The position numbers and the translations under genes are program-made. 64,000 nt of DNA, from assembly GCA_031841125.1 (NCBI GenBank), contig CM063110.1:14007626-14071625 (forward strand), written 5' to 3'. Positions 25,201-39,700 of the stretch are shown here, one piece after another. Source of the DNA: Acanthococcus lagerstroemiae. Its lineage: Eukaryota > Arthropoda > Insecta > Hemiptera > Eriococcidae. The notes under the pieces are model-generated. The model had not been told where the DNA came from. It ran no database searches and saw only the letters and a list, made by a program, of their open reading frames with translations. Within the stretch, counting starts at the first letter, position 1. The number at the start of each line of letters is the position of its first letter.

Positions 25201-28200
25201 GCCCTCAATACCCACCGCAGGTGAGTCACATGAGAAATCCATTCCATCTCCGGTTTCTTTAAAATTGAACACCGAGAGAGTGGATCCCCATGAAATCGAA
25301 CGCTAATGCAGAGACGAACAAGAAACAATCGATGCTTTTCCTGGTGCAAGCGGCCGACGTAGTTCCGAACGATATTCGAAATCTAGTCACCAGATATAAT
25401 GAAAAACCAAATCCGAAATTACGTTCGACGAAGTAACATTAATTGAGCTTACCGAATGGCGTGATAACGGGACACGACAAACTGTACACCATCGTTAAGG
25501 CGAATATCAGCAGCATCCACGCATAGTGTACTCCGAACGGGAATTCCCACAAAACTAGTTTACGAGCGCTGATGGTTTCTGCTCGCGATCTAGAATTAAA
25601 AGTACATTATTGGCACCTGTTGCTGATATGAGGTAAAAGTAATCGAATTCTGGCACTTACATTTTTGGAGATATTTAATGACACAAGATCAACGATACTG
25701 AATCGCTTCGAAAATCGCGTGTAACTAAAAGGTAAAACTCAATCGCTGCTATGGAATGCAGAAAACAAGAGCAAGAGAGAGGTGGACACGTTCGTGGGCC
25801 ACCCTGTACATAACCACCAAGAAACAAACAAAGCTCGGTGGATTTGTCCAAACATGAGTACAGAATCCCTTCGAGAGCTACTGGTGCTTAACTTCAACGA
25901 AACACCGCATAGTGATCCGAAAAAGAGGGGCGCTCACGACAACCTCATTCTTCAACTTCGTTCACACGAAGATTTGGGAACAACCTGAATCAACGCATTA
26001 TAAAAATAGCAGGCCAGTTCGAACTGTCTGACAGTGGACACCCTCTCGCATTTTCCAGATTTCAGACCTCGTGCGGCTTTTCATTGCGAAAAGTATCAAG
26101 TAATACTTCTTTCTACAGAAAAAACAACAACAAAAAAACACCGACACACTGCACTTCCAAAGTATCCTAACTCATACTAATTTGTAAGGTGATATCGTCT
26201 GTGATTCCTCACCTCGACAACGCTACTCGAATAGCATATAGAAACAGCTCCGGGAATCGAATCAATTCCAGTCCAGTACCGATAAAAGCTGACGTGATGA
26301 CGTAATTGACGAAAAAGGCTCCTTTATCAGGTAAGAATATACATTCGAAACGAACGATCTCTCTATTAAGAGCGTATTCCAAGAAGGTGTGTACACTGCA
26401 ACAGTTGCAATTCGAAAATTACAGAAACAAAATACAGTACAGGAGTAGCAGGGTCCTTTAATTAGTTCGCAATGAATTTCAGTGTCTGCAAGCCTCCCCT
26501 CCCCCCGATGATAGATCACAGAGTGCGTACAAATATGCGAAATTAAAAAAGTGATAATTGGACAGGTCTTTGGAAGCGAATTCATTTTTTATTCTTCAAT
26601 TCAGCAAGGCGAAACCTGAACCACTTCGGAGAAAAGTCTTCTTCGGCAGATCGAGGGAATTTTATAAAACTTTGAATTCTTGTTCCGGAAGCGGGACCCA
26701 GAAGATACAGAAGTCTCGAGACTTTTATCTGAATTTAAAATTATGGGGAGATCTGTGGGGCTTGAACGCGGCACAAGGAGGGCAGAATACATCCTCGATT
26801 AGAGAATGAAAATTCTAAATTCAAGTCGATTTCCTCGTAATCGTGAACGCATATGCGAGTACAAACCTGGCCAGGCCCAGCGACGGCAGAATTATAACCA
26901 TGAACAGCAGGAAAACGAACGTTTTTCGCATTATCGCGTGGTTCCGTTCTGATCTGGTCCAATGACTCATCCACTGGTCAGACTTGATTACGATCGCAGG
27001 TAAGAGGGCTGCGAATGTCCACATAAGTAACGTCGGCATCGTTTCCAACAGGAGTGGATTCTAGAAGCGATGATACATAACATGAGATTGTTTTCAAAAT
27101 GAAAAGCGTACATCGCAGCTGCTCTGTTGAAACGTTTCATAAAACAAAGGACAGAAATCGACATTCAAGTTCAGCCTGAATTTCTGGGCGAAAGTGAATG
27201 CAAGTAAGGTGAGGTAGGGTAACTGCACTCTAAAAAGAAAAACACAAGGTTCCCGTTGAATGCTGATTGTGCTCGACAGAAATGTCCTACGCGAATGATT
27301 CATGTCTCAAAATGAACCTTGTTTTATACGCTACCAATTCATACAGGAATTTATAACAGGATCATACATCGTATGACAAGTAAGGAGACTGAGTCTGTGA
27401 AAATCGTACAATTAAAAATTATTCAACAACATAATCGCCTTCGAAGTAGTTCCCTTGGGCAACAACACAGCGATTCCAGCGATTTTTCCATGCATTGTAG
27501 TAGTTCTGGAACGCTTCAAGTGGAATATGCTATAGTACTCTCGTTCTGGCCTCTCGGCTGTCGTGAACGGATTCAAAATGCGTACTTTTTACCATTTATT
27601 TGACCTTGGGGAATAGAAAAGAGTCACACAGTGATAGATCAGGTGAATACGGAGGGTTGCGGCAACATGACAATCCCGAGATCAAAAATTGAGTAGCACT
27701 GAACGCTCTGTGATAAGGCGCTTTGTTACGATGAAGGATCCACGTTCTCACAATGTCGGGACGCACTCTGTTGATCCTTTTTCGAAGTCTTTCTAGAACA
27801 TTACGGTAGTGGACCTAATTTATAGTCTGTCCAGCCAGAACGAACATTAAATTCTAGGCTTAAAAAATGGAATTATTGGCATACGTGGATTGTACCAAGA
27901 AATACATAGAAATATAATTTAAAAAATATTGCACATATAAAAAATTGCAAGAATCATAATTTTTTCAATAATTTTTTTTCTAGGTAAATCGATTACTGAA
28001 GTCTTTACTCGAACAAGGTAACCAATGTTACTAAACATATCGAGTACTGAATGTTTCATAAATTAATGGCCTAACCTCAAAATTGAAGGGGCTACTACCT
28101 TTAGAAATTTGGTTTTGTCTAATTTCAGCATACAGAAGTATTCGACTTGTCAAACAAACTGATAGTATTATTACAAATGTTATTCAAAGGATTTCCAAAA

Positions 28201-31200
28201 CTATCTGTACCGATATGCATTTACAAAATTAGAGGTTCATCAACATTCTAAATTTCAATCAAATTTTTTAAAATGTAAAAATCTCGACATTTTACCTTGT
28301 TACCTAATTCTCTAAAATAGGCCCAAAATTTAGATCATATAAAGAATTTTTCAAACTGCGTTATCTGATATACGAGTACAAATGCTTCCATCTCGCATCT
28401 AGTGTATTCCTTTTTGTCCTTTCCCAAAATGCTAAGGAGATTAAAGTACCATGAAAATACTGTTTACCCATATACACTCCCGACAACTTAATGACAAGAT
28501 CGTCATACAGATTCTTGCTCTCGACTCTTTTCACATCGCTCTAAATTCTTTGCAATATTGTTTCTTTCGATATACCTCCTACAAAATTTTGAAAATAGAA
28601 TGTTCGGTTATAGTCAAACTGTTGATGAAGAGGCGTACAGGCGTCTTATAGATGCCGAAGAAATCCAATCTGTAGACGACCTGGTCGACGAGAGTGAAGC
28701 CGAAGATGTGCTCAAGGCATCTGCTCACGAGACAGAATCAGAGCAAAGTGCCGATGAGGTTGACGATTTGCTCCTTGACGACGACGATGTAACGGCTGGT
28801 CCAAGTGGCGCTCAACTAGTTGCTGTCTAACCAGCTGTCATCCAATCTGCTGCTGTCCGACTTACGGTCTTCCAACCTGCGGTTCTCGAACTTCTGTACT
28901 TGGGCGGCAAAGGCTCCGATGTCTCGACAGGCGGATCTGATAGTTCCGCTTTTGTTTCTTGTTATCAAAGGCGCAGATGAGCAACAAGAGAAATAATATC
29001 CTTCTCTTCGCACAGACTCCATCACGAGTGCTCTAGTTCAACCACCCATACAAAGCATACGGTTTGATAAAAAATGTGTACTTACGCTTTTTTCTAATTC
29101 TCGAAGTTTCAGAGTGTCCATGGTGTTTAACACGATAGGAGGTGTAGTGAGGAAAAATAAAGTCACTATTAAGAACGTATTTATCATACACGTTTTCCAA
29201 GTCTTATTCGTCGACGACTCCGATAAATTTTCCCTGAAAAAGCAAGAAATCAATTTGTAGAGCGACGATTCTACTTTTCGCCAGAGAAACATTACTGTGT
29301 AATGGCAAGAGATTATTAAGTGTTTTCCTCCAGATGAGGTCCTGGGCCTGCCTTCGGGCAGAGAATTCAGAGAACAATCATTTCGAATAAATTCTGCGAG
29401 ATGCCCTGAAATACCTCTACAAAACTGTCCACCGCAGAACCACCAGATTACTGACTCTGGTACAGTACGTTAATGAAAACAGATCAGGAAAAGAAATTTT
29501 ACACGCGCATACGAAAATACAGCGTTGTCGTTAATTCATTTCACCTTTAAATTTCCGGTGATTCTTGTGTTTCTCAAGTCAGGTCACAGTGCGTCGCTTA
29601 GTTGCACCTCTTTCCATGCTACACCACTAAAATTGAATACTTATCTAACCCACAGCCGTTCCTATTTGAGATCAACCATTCCACAACTTTGCCTCACACA
29701 CGACCAAAATTTCGCCAGTGTCATAAATTGATGATTTACCAGAAAATATCGTCCGGAGGAGGCGCAAATTTCACATTCCACAAATGCGGCTGCAGCACCC
29801 CGGACACACTACTAACTGGCGGATTCGACGAGCACTTCGTTAAATTGTATTTATGATCCTCGTAGATCCGTTTGGCCGCTTCTAGCGACACCATTGTCAC
29901 GAACGCGATTCCGAGCGGCTTTTTCAACGACTTCGACTTCGCAGCTTCCATCTGCAACGACATAAATGTTAAGAATACATCGTTTTAGAAACGTATGCTC
30001 ACCGAATTACGAGTAGTTGTGCTTCATTTTCAGGGGGCATAAAAACGGGCTACTTATATTTGTTTGTAATCCGGGCACCATTTAATAATCGCTCTCCCCT
30101 TTCTTTGAAACCGGGCAACCCCTGGACAAATAAGACCAGCAGCGACCGAGTAAATTGGAACTAGAAGACTTCACACTTGGACCTCTTTGAAGCCAAATTC
30201 CCATTGGGAATGCGCACCTATTTTTAGTTTGTCAGCTTGTTTGCTCATTTGTCTGTCCGAATGTTTTTCAGTCTGTCAGACTGCCAGTCTATATTCTTGA
30301 CCATTAGTCTCTTAGCCTGACAATTTATCTGACTACCTGCCAATTAATCCACCCGTTTATCCATCCATCTACCCGTCTACCTACCCGTCCATCTACCTAT
30401 TAGTCCACTCATCCAGCCACAAAATCTGTCCATCTACCAATCAATCCATGTATCTATCCATCAATCAAGCTGTTCATTCGTCCATTCATCGGCCAGTCAG
30501 TCAGCCTATCTCCAGGACTGCTAGCCTATGTGAATGAATGAACGAATCAATCAATCAAATGCGTGCATCACCATACACCCTAACAACGAGAATCAATCAA
30601 TCAATCGGAATTAATGTAGAACGTCGATTATCCGGACTGATTGGGACCAAAGGCTTTCCGGATAACCGAAACATGTGCTTATTTTATAGAGGAAAACACA
30701 TTTTGAAGGAAAATAGTCGAAAAAATTAGCTCATTGGTTTCAGAATTTCCTGATTTTTATAGAAAACCTTAATACACTGAATAGGCTAGACTAGAAAGAG
30801 AAAAAAACCAGTCCAGTCAGCCCAGTCTAGTTCAATCTAGTCCAGTCAGTCCAGTTTCGTCACGCTAAAAAGTAACGCTTTTTTCTGTTGTGTGCCAAAG
30901 TATAGACAAAATCATGTCTTGCTTCGCGGACTGCGCCGACATGAGAATGTCATTGTGTCAGTCAGTCAATCTAGTCAGTCTAGTTCATAATTTATTATTA
31001 TTTTTTCGTAATGCTCCAAAGTAACGCTTTTTTCCATCGTGTGCCAAAGTAAAAACATAAAAATCTCAAAAAATTTAAAATTACAGAGACAGATCAGTTA
31101 CTTTTTCCTTCATTACTGATAAGACCTAAAGACAGACATGACAGTGTCAGTCTGTGGCTGATGACATAACGACATAATGAAAGATATAAGATAAGACATG

Positions 31201-33717
31201 AAACTTACACTGTATCCGATATAAATATCACTAACAGTTACCTTCTCCTTCCCTACCGTTAAAAGGTATCAAGGCAATCTCCTTTCCTAAACATAAACCT
31301 TCTCCTTCCCTACCGACATGGTATTAAGGCAGTCTCATTTCCTAAACATAAGAACAGACATGAGACTTGTCTATATATTTTTGATAAGACAAAGGAAAAA
31401 TTCAAAAACTTGACAAGCTACCGTCTCCTTCATTACTCATAAGACATAATTACAGATACGAGACTCGTCTATAAAACATAAAGAAAAAATCCAAAGAATT
31501 GCAGGGACAGATCAGCCACTTCATTACTGAGATGAGACCTGAAGACAGACATGAGACTGTCAGTCTATGGCTGATAAAAAACATAATGACCGAGAAAGAT
31601 ATACGATAGGCATAAAAAGTCTACCCGATATAAATCTGACAACCATCTTCTCCTTCCCCATTGATATTACAGCAGTCTCATTTCCTACTGATAAGACATA
31701 AAGACAAACATAAAACTAAGACACAAAGGAAACAGTCCAGTCAGTCAGTCAGTAGTTTTATTATTATTATTAACGTGGCGCTTGAAACGTCTCGCGTGAA
31801 AGTAACGTTTTTCCGGTTTGTGTGCCAAAGTAACGACATAAAAGTGTCATAAGAGGTTTTGCCTAAAAATCCGTCCCCTGATTATCATTTTTCATTTTTA
31901 CCATTCCGGTTAACTGACGTTCCGGATGATTGCCTCCCAGATAATCGACGTTCTACTATACTATCGATCACTTAATCAATCAATCATTTAGTCAGTCAGT
32001 TAAGCAACTGTCCATTTGTCTATCCATCGGTCAGCCAGTCAGCCTGTCTGCTGGTCTACTAGCCCATTTAACTGCCAAGTTCTGGCCTGTTTGTCTGTCT
32101 GCTCGACAGTTTGCTAATAAGTTTACATGTTCATCTGATTACTGTTGGTGCTTACATGCTCGTCCAGTAGCGGCCCGGCTTTTCTTTTGGTTAAGGGAAG
32201 AGGCAAGTGGAAGCTCTAGTACACTGCGAGACTAAAGAAAACGAAATGAATTCGTAGTCTCAATGGAAAAGCGGCCAAACAAACATGAAAACTTGTACCA
32301 AATTATGGTACGGGGGAGGGCCAAGTTTAAACCCGCTCAGTAGCGCTTCATCATATCAAATTTTGACGATGTCATCGCACAACGGATAGAGACCCGGGAA
32401 TCGTTAGCTAAGGTGGAAATGACTATGCTCCTCTCCGAAAATGACTGATGGCGATATTTACTTCAACACGTAATCGATTCTCTTCGACGGTGTAATAGTC
32501 GATGGCGTCGAGTGACTCGGCGGAAAAACGTCCGCAGAACGAGAACAGATATCCGCACATGAACGGCTGTACAGTCAAACGCTCGCCGGTGGTTTTGTAG
32601 TACTCTTCGCAGTAGATCTTCGCTTGATGAGCGGCGTCCCTGCGGAGACACACGATTCATTAGCGATCGAATACAATGCCAATATCTAGGCCAGCGAAAG
32701 AGGCGAACGAGTACGAACCTATCTTGATTTAGCTGGATCACTTTTGAGATATTGTAGGCCAGCTGAATGTTCTGCACCTCGTAATCTGGATACGCCTCCC
32801 TGAAAGAGCCACACAATTAGCGCACCAAGAAAATCAAGATACACGACAACGACGATACTGTCGATGCTAGCACTCGTCAGGGACCACCGAGTCCATCAAA
32901 TTTTCGACAACTTCCCATCGATTAGCATTCACGTACTGTCGTTCGTAACTGATGTTTACACAGCGAGGATTAATCGTAAATTATTAACATGCGGGCTCGT
33001 TAAACAAGCTCGTCCGTCGCAGACACTCGTTCACCGTAAAGGATACATGTGTACTCGCATAAATTACCTAAAATGACGGGTAAGATCGTTAACATCGCAA
33101 TTTCTACGAGGAATGTCGGTGATCATTAAGGTTCGAGAAACGCTGTCTATAATTTCTAGGCGTAATTTCACCGAGAACCGACGCATTATGGCAATACATA
33201 ACGGTAAATACAAAATCGCTATGGTAACATGAATCCACAACCATCCGGAGCTGTAAAATAGAGAAAAAACAAACACATTAGGCGTATTGAATAATTAAAT
33301 AAGACCCAAAAAAAAGAAAGAAAGAAAGAAAACAAAAAAAAAACGCGAATTCGGACAGGCATGTGCTGAATAAATTCGATCGGTAATTCACTATAAGGGG
33401 AATTAGAATTGACTTTTGGGAATACAAGCGCCCTCGAAGGGAATTAAAGAGACGTTATAACAAGGTGTTTCAAAATACATGACTTCCCTTCAACCCGGTA
33501 TGTAGGCAGCTCATACTAACTATGTGTAGACAACATGTTTGCTAGCTAGCTCTTTACATTTGAAGGAGCAAATACAGACATTTTTTCAAATTTAAATTAT
33601 CGTTCCCAACAGACAGCCTTACACACGTGAAGCCAAGGTAGGTGGGGACCTGATGTTAAATACACAGCACAGATATTATTATAAAAAGGTACAAACAAGA
33701 GAGAAAAAAGAATAATA

Positions 33718-33758
<41 letters not shown>

Positions 33759-36700
33759 TTCAATAGGGACGAATAATGGGTTGGGGGAAAAGGGTAGCCA
33801 ACAGGGGTCATTAGGGAGGGGGAAATGGGCAACTAGACTGTGGACAAAGCCTTCACAACAGCGCCCCTGTACTCGCCCCTGCCCATAATAAATATGTCTA
33901 ATTTCGGATTACGCTAAGCCAAATTATTACATGTTCTAAGTGTTACGTTCAGTCGTGAAGCCAAGTTGGAAGGGGAGAAAAACAGGTCACTGCTTTGAGA
34001 ATAAAAAGAGGGCACTTTCATGCCAATACGAGAGAGTATTTGTGAATCATTTATTTTACCCCTTAACAGATCCCACAGGAACAGCATTTCCAGCAATGTG
34101 CGTCTCTTTTTTAGACTTAGGATTTCAAATCCAACTAACAGCTCATTATAGTTGATACCATCGGGGTAGTGAGAGAAAGTTCGAAAATATAAATACTTGA
34201 GAAACTTTTTTAGAACTTTTTCAATTCGATCCTTCCATTTTTTCGTGACAGGGTTCCAAATTAAAGGTGTATATTCCAAGACTGGTCGTATCCAGGAGAC
34301 GTATATCAAAGTTCAAGATTTTTGTTTTTGAATAGTTTTTGCCCTACGCATGAGCAATCCCAATATTTTCCTGCATTTCAGGCTAATATAATCCAAATGT
34401 TCATTATAGAGACGTTTACTATCAATAATTACATCAAGATCCTTCACCTCATAGACCTACTCGTATCTTAATCCTGTTCCCTTTATTGTGTAAACATGAT
34501 GAAATGACTTTCTTTTACGGGTAAAACTTATTGCCTCACATTTTGAACTGTTTAAGGAAGTAAATAACCATTACTCTATGCGACCAGCTTATTCAGGTCT
34601 GCCTGCAACATATTACAATCATTTTCGGACAAGACAGATTTGTACTATTTTGATGTCATCTGCATATAATAGTACAGGGTTGCCACTTTTTCTCAGGATT
34701 GGTTTTCCCTGACTTTTCCCGGTTTTCCAGGCCAACTTTTCCAATTTTCCCTGACCTTTTTTACAGGATTCCGAGAAAGCCCAGAGGGAGGAGAGTCACA
34801 GAAATTTTTTACAATACAAATAAAAAAAGTTTACTCTGATAAAATACGAACTCGTTTCTTATTTTCAGAAAATTTCCCTGACTTAAATGAAAATTCCCTG
34901 ACTTTTCCCTGACTGACCAAATTCCCTGACTTTTCCCGATTTTCCAGAAAGTGGCAACCCTGTAGTAGTATTTTTGAGTTAAGAATTTGAACCACCACAC
35001 CACTAACAAAAAGTAAAAAGAGAAATAGATCCAATACTGATCCCTGCGGGACACCCAAGGGCAGAGGCGAAACTTGACTTTCAGTTTGGGGAAGTGGAGA
35101 AGGAAAATTTGCCGACAAATATTTTTTTGAAAACTACAAATTTGCCGAAAAATATTTATTGAAAACTAAAAATTCGCCGACAAAACATTTTAAAAATTTG
35201 AAAATTTGCCGATTTTTCAATCAAAATATTTCTTAATTGAAAAAAATAATAATAATAATAAATAAAAAGAAAAATAATAATAAAAAAAACAGAAGCAAAA
35301 TATGGCCAGGGGACTAATTTTTGAGAAAGTCCTCGTACCCTTAAAAGAAGTCTGCCTTTTTTTCTACACTTTATTTTTCTTCCTTCCTTCGTTCCCCTTT
35401 TTACCATATTTTTGAAGCGCCTTTCTTATAGTGAGCCACTTGAGACATTTTCCTTCCTCGGCTCTTGTGCAAATATACACCATCCGAGAGGTTTCTTGGA
35501 TTCATTTAATACTATGATAATGAGACTCTTTTGACCCATCAAGACCTCTTCCTCCAACTTATGTAGAACTTTTAGGACTCTTTCAGACTTCTCTAAGACT
35601 TCAAGGATCTTCCGAATTTGTTCAAGACTTTTTCAGGCTTCATTAAAACATTATACCTTAGAAAACGAGACATTGTTGAAAATTTGCCAACTGCCAAATT
35701 ATTGGGGTATCCCTCCCCCATCGTAGTTTCTAGTTTCGTCCCTGCAAATGCAGATTGGAACCTTATCCCCCATCCCCCAAGCACTCATATTTGCGCACAT
35801 GAGCATACCCTAGTCAGGGAGGGTAAGCTGGAAGGATATTAGGAATACTTGAGAGGGACACACAACTTCCTTTACACATTAAGGTGGTTGATATTTACTT
35901 TTAATCTTTTTTTCTTCTGAATTTTCTCTGATTCTTCTCCTAAATTGGTTCCAATAAAATCAATAAAAAAAATAAAAAAATAAAAAACTAAGAAGTTTTA
36001 GGTCGATCGAATTTAGGGGAATCCGTGCCACCCACAAGCTCCCTTTCGTTCTTATGGGAAAAACACATAAAGAGTTTTGACTTTTGTTCCAGACTAAATT
36101 TCCCTCCTATATTCACCAAGACCAAAGCACGTAAATTAAATATATAATATAACATTTGCTATCGGATTCAGCTTGTGACATTGGAAAATGAGTCTTTTGC
36201 TTTCAACTTTTAGACAGCCCCGTAGCCATGGGGAGACGGAGCTAGGGCTGAGCCCCCTCTAAAGGCCTCTTGAGCCCCCCCTCTCTCCTAAGCAGAGATA
36301 CCTCCATTAAAAAAAATCGTCATTACGCCAGGCTCCTAGCCAGAGTGATGCTAGGGAGTACTGAACAGACCCCCATCTCCCCGGCAAAATTTCGTGAATA
36401 AAAATAACGAATTCCTTCAATTTTTCTCACTAATTTTTTTGAAAAATTTTCTTTCCACTACATTTACATGTTTATAAACTTGTCAACACTGATTTCGCTT
36501 TGAAAGATAGAAGAATCGTATGTTCGTCGTTCTTTATATATTCACAAACACAGTAGGAGGCTCGCAATCCAGTTCACATTGAATATGCCTGAATGGTTGT
36601 TTGAGAACTGATAACTTGATAAGTCCACAGAAATAGAGTTTTTTTACTTCCAAAAGTTCGAAAATTTGATCGTTCTACGTGTTAACTTATTTCACGATCT

Positions 36701-39700
36701 ATTCAATTTTTTTTTCAATGGGTTGTCGGTAAGTTGAATCACCAGCTCTTATTATGAATGAATTTTGAGACCAAATTCAATCAGTGGTGTAGTCAGGAAT
36801 TTCCGGGCGGGGGGGGGGGGGGCAAAGTAAGATTTTCAAGGGAGGCAAAGTCGAAAATTGAAGTATTTTTTTTAAATTGCCGATATTAGAGGACTATTGT
36901 ATGAAAATGAAGGTAAAATTAGCTACTCGAGCGAAAATTTGTCGAAAAAACATGTTTTGAAGCGGAAAATTGCTCAATTTCTGCATATTTTACATCCTAT
37001 TTCAGGTGCCTTGGGGGGCATTCTCCCCCTTTTCCCCCTGGTTATACCACTGCCTCGTAGAACTCTTCACATTATATACCATGTGTATCCTCAAGCCCCA
37101 CTCCTCTGGTAAACAGTCAGCACCACCTACCGCAGATGGCTCGCTAAGGGCCTGCTTTTAGATTTTAATAAGAACTTCAACTTTCTTAAATTTTAGGCTG
37201 TAGGTCAAATAGAGAATCTAGTAAGAACTGAATAGTCATTGAAATTCGAAATTCAGCGTTTGCTACCGACTTTCAAATTTTCAAAATGTCTTCCACATCA
37301 CAGCTTTGTTTCAACCTCCTAAATATTGTTTGATACACTGAGCTTGAACCTTCGGCTTTTGACTGACGAGTCTCTGGTAGGAGTCTCAGGTACTCCATTT
37401 TCAGAAACGAACTTTGACTTTCAGTTTGGGGAGGTGAAGAAGAAAAATCTGCCGACAAATATTTTTTGAAAATTAAAAATTTGCCGACAAAATCTTTTAA
37501 AATTAAAAATTAGCCATTTTTTAATCGAAATATTTTTAAATTGAAAAAAATAATAATAAATAAACAAACATTCATAAAAAATAAAAAATTCAAATGAACT
37601 GTTTCAGAATTTGCCGACTGCCAAATCATTGGAGGGTGTCCCCCCTACAGTTTCGCCCCTGCCCGAGGGACACATACAGAATGCAGAGCAAGCCTGACGA
37701 TACGTGCAATTTACCTAGCAAAATCTGATGATTGACTGTATCAAATGGTTTTGAAAAATCGGTATAAACTGAGTCAATTTAATCACCCTTGTATAAGCAT
37801 TCATGTAAATCATAGGTAAGGTTTAGTACATTAAATGTGAATAAAGCCCTCTTCTAAAGCCATGTTGATAAGGAGATAGGTATTTATCGCATTGTTTGCA
37901 CAATTTGGCATACAGAACCGTTTCAAAGATCTTACTAGGCAAAGATATTAGCGAAATGGACCTATAGTTAGCAAATGTACCACACCGGATTTAATAATAC
38001 TGGAGATAAGAAGCACCCCTGCCGTACACCATTTTTCTAAATTCTCCTTTCTCTCATTGTATTCTTAATGTATCTTTCTGTCTTTTATAAAATAACCTGC
38101 CTTTCTTTACATTTTATTCCTATCTTCTTCAGAATATCAAACATTTTATCACATTCATTGTCAAAAGCTTCTTCAATATCAAAGAATGCCAACTCAATTC
38201 TTCTATAAATTATCCTAATTAATATTTTTGACGTATGCAAAAGAAGACTAATATTGTTCGATAATTTTCACACCTATCTGCTCCTGCTTTTTTAATATAG
38301 CTATAATCGAATTTTTTTTTAAATCCTCTGGCATTTTCCCTCGATCATAAATATAACATACTAATTTGTACAATTTATCGTGTACATATTTTCGCTACAG
38401 ATATGCCAAACTTTGGTTTTTGGACCGTTCGTAGGTTGCCTGTGGATTAATCTAGGGGGCGATAGCAACGCCATCTTGTCATATGTTCTAGATGAAAATA
38501 TCTATCGATTCCAAAATCACCATGTAATTAAAGCTCGAGATATTACCGTCCAAAATCGCTCCGGCCACTGATGCAATACTCGAAAGGGTAGTTTCAGGGG
38601 CTCGGGGTGCCGTATCTCAGAGGCCACGTTGGCATGGGTGCATCGCCACACGTCCTACCATAGTATTACCGTCCAAAAAAAGCTGACCAATAAGTGGCAC
38701 TTTATCTTACATGCTTCTCATTCGAATTGTTCAATATTCGTCGGATCTGCTACTGTCAAGAAGCGGAATTTTACATAGTTTCAAATTATACTCACGTAGC
38801 TGTGAGATTGCCGATAGTAGTGTGCCCGAAGCGGAATGGTGCGCTTTGCAGGTCACCAGAGATATGAATTGGTAACACGACGCCTAATGAAATTACCGTC
38901 ATGATTCCTACCAGCAGAATTATGTTCCTCTGGAACGACAGATACTGCACGGCGTCCAGTCCACATTTACTCAGTATGTGCTCGTCTCTGAAAAAAGAAA
39001 AAAAAAGTGAAACGTAAACATGAGTTCATCTTGTAACAGTACTTACAGGAATTGAGGGAAAAGCCCTCTAATGCCGGATCTGCTCGTAAAATTGGCTCCG
39101 GAACCCGAGCCAAGATTAAATAAGTCTGTAGATATCAAAAGGGCATCAACAGAACTGTTCTCAACCAATCTTTATTTCAAAACTTAACTGTACGACAGGC
39201 AGCGGAAATTTGTGCCAAAGATTAAAACATAGCTCGTGTACAGGGTACACTGGAATGGTTCTTATTTTTGAATTTTTTCCGATCGAGGGACGGTCTAACT
39301 CCTTGAACGTTTGAGAAAGATCGCACTATTTCAATCCGTGATGCTCAAGGGTTGTATTTGCGAATTTTTGGTCAGAATCGGTAAAATAAAGTCAAAAATC
39401 ATTAGAACTCGAAAAGTGTACGGCTACCCCAGGAGAAATGAGCAATTGACGGGTAGGGTAGGCAACCCACAGTGTTTTTTCTCCCAGAGACGGTGGCGGT
39501 GGCGGATTTTACTAAGCTCCTCCTCCACCATGAACCTCTTTCCCAAGTGTAGGCTATCCCTGGAGAAATGAGCAATTGAGGGGCAAGGTAGGCAACCTGC
39601 AGTGGGTTTTTTCTTCCGGAGGCGGCGGATTTTACTTTTTTAGTATATAGAGAAAAGATATATGGAGAGATAGCGGACAGAGGCAGGGGGTAGGATTTTG

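Larger units (their letters stand above)
35062..37661. mobile_element. hAT-like composite unit, 2.6 kb, with its own MITEs at both ends
   Basis: Outer ends CAGAGGCGAAACT and AGTTTCGCCCCTG form a 13-bp inverted repeat with one mismatch. The flanks CCCAAGGG (35054-35061) and CCCGAGGG (37662-37669) form an 8-bp duplication with one mismatch, which fits hAT transposition. The unit has three parts: a MITE-like copy (35062-35744), a cargo (35745-37401), and a second complete MITE copy in the same orientation (37402-37661). The cargo without its own insertion also follows a MITE copy at 9707-10735. No transposase is visible. The 35310-35690 part of the first copy also occurs inverted at 11136-11400. 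Confidence 0.8.
33914..37990 (-). pseudogene. Jockey-like LINE reverse transcriptase, split by insertions
   Basis: Reading on the minus strand from 37990 the pieces are, in order: [20 protein letters not shown] and [16 protein letters not shown] (37670-37990); [18 protein letters not shown] (34971-35053); [15 protein letters not shown], the catalytic YADD box (about 34625-34674); then the thumb, ending [20 protein letters not shown] and a 131-aa open frame to 33914. These are successive motifs of one jockey-clade reverse transcriptase. Two hAT-type insertions (34675-34962 and 35062-37661) separate them, and stops and frameshifts occur between. It lies in TMEM63 intron 2 in the same orientation as the gene. 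Confidence 0.88.
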
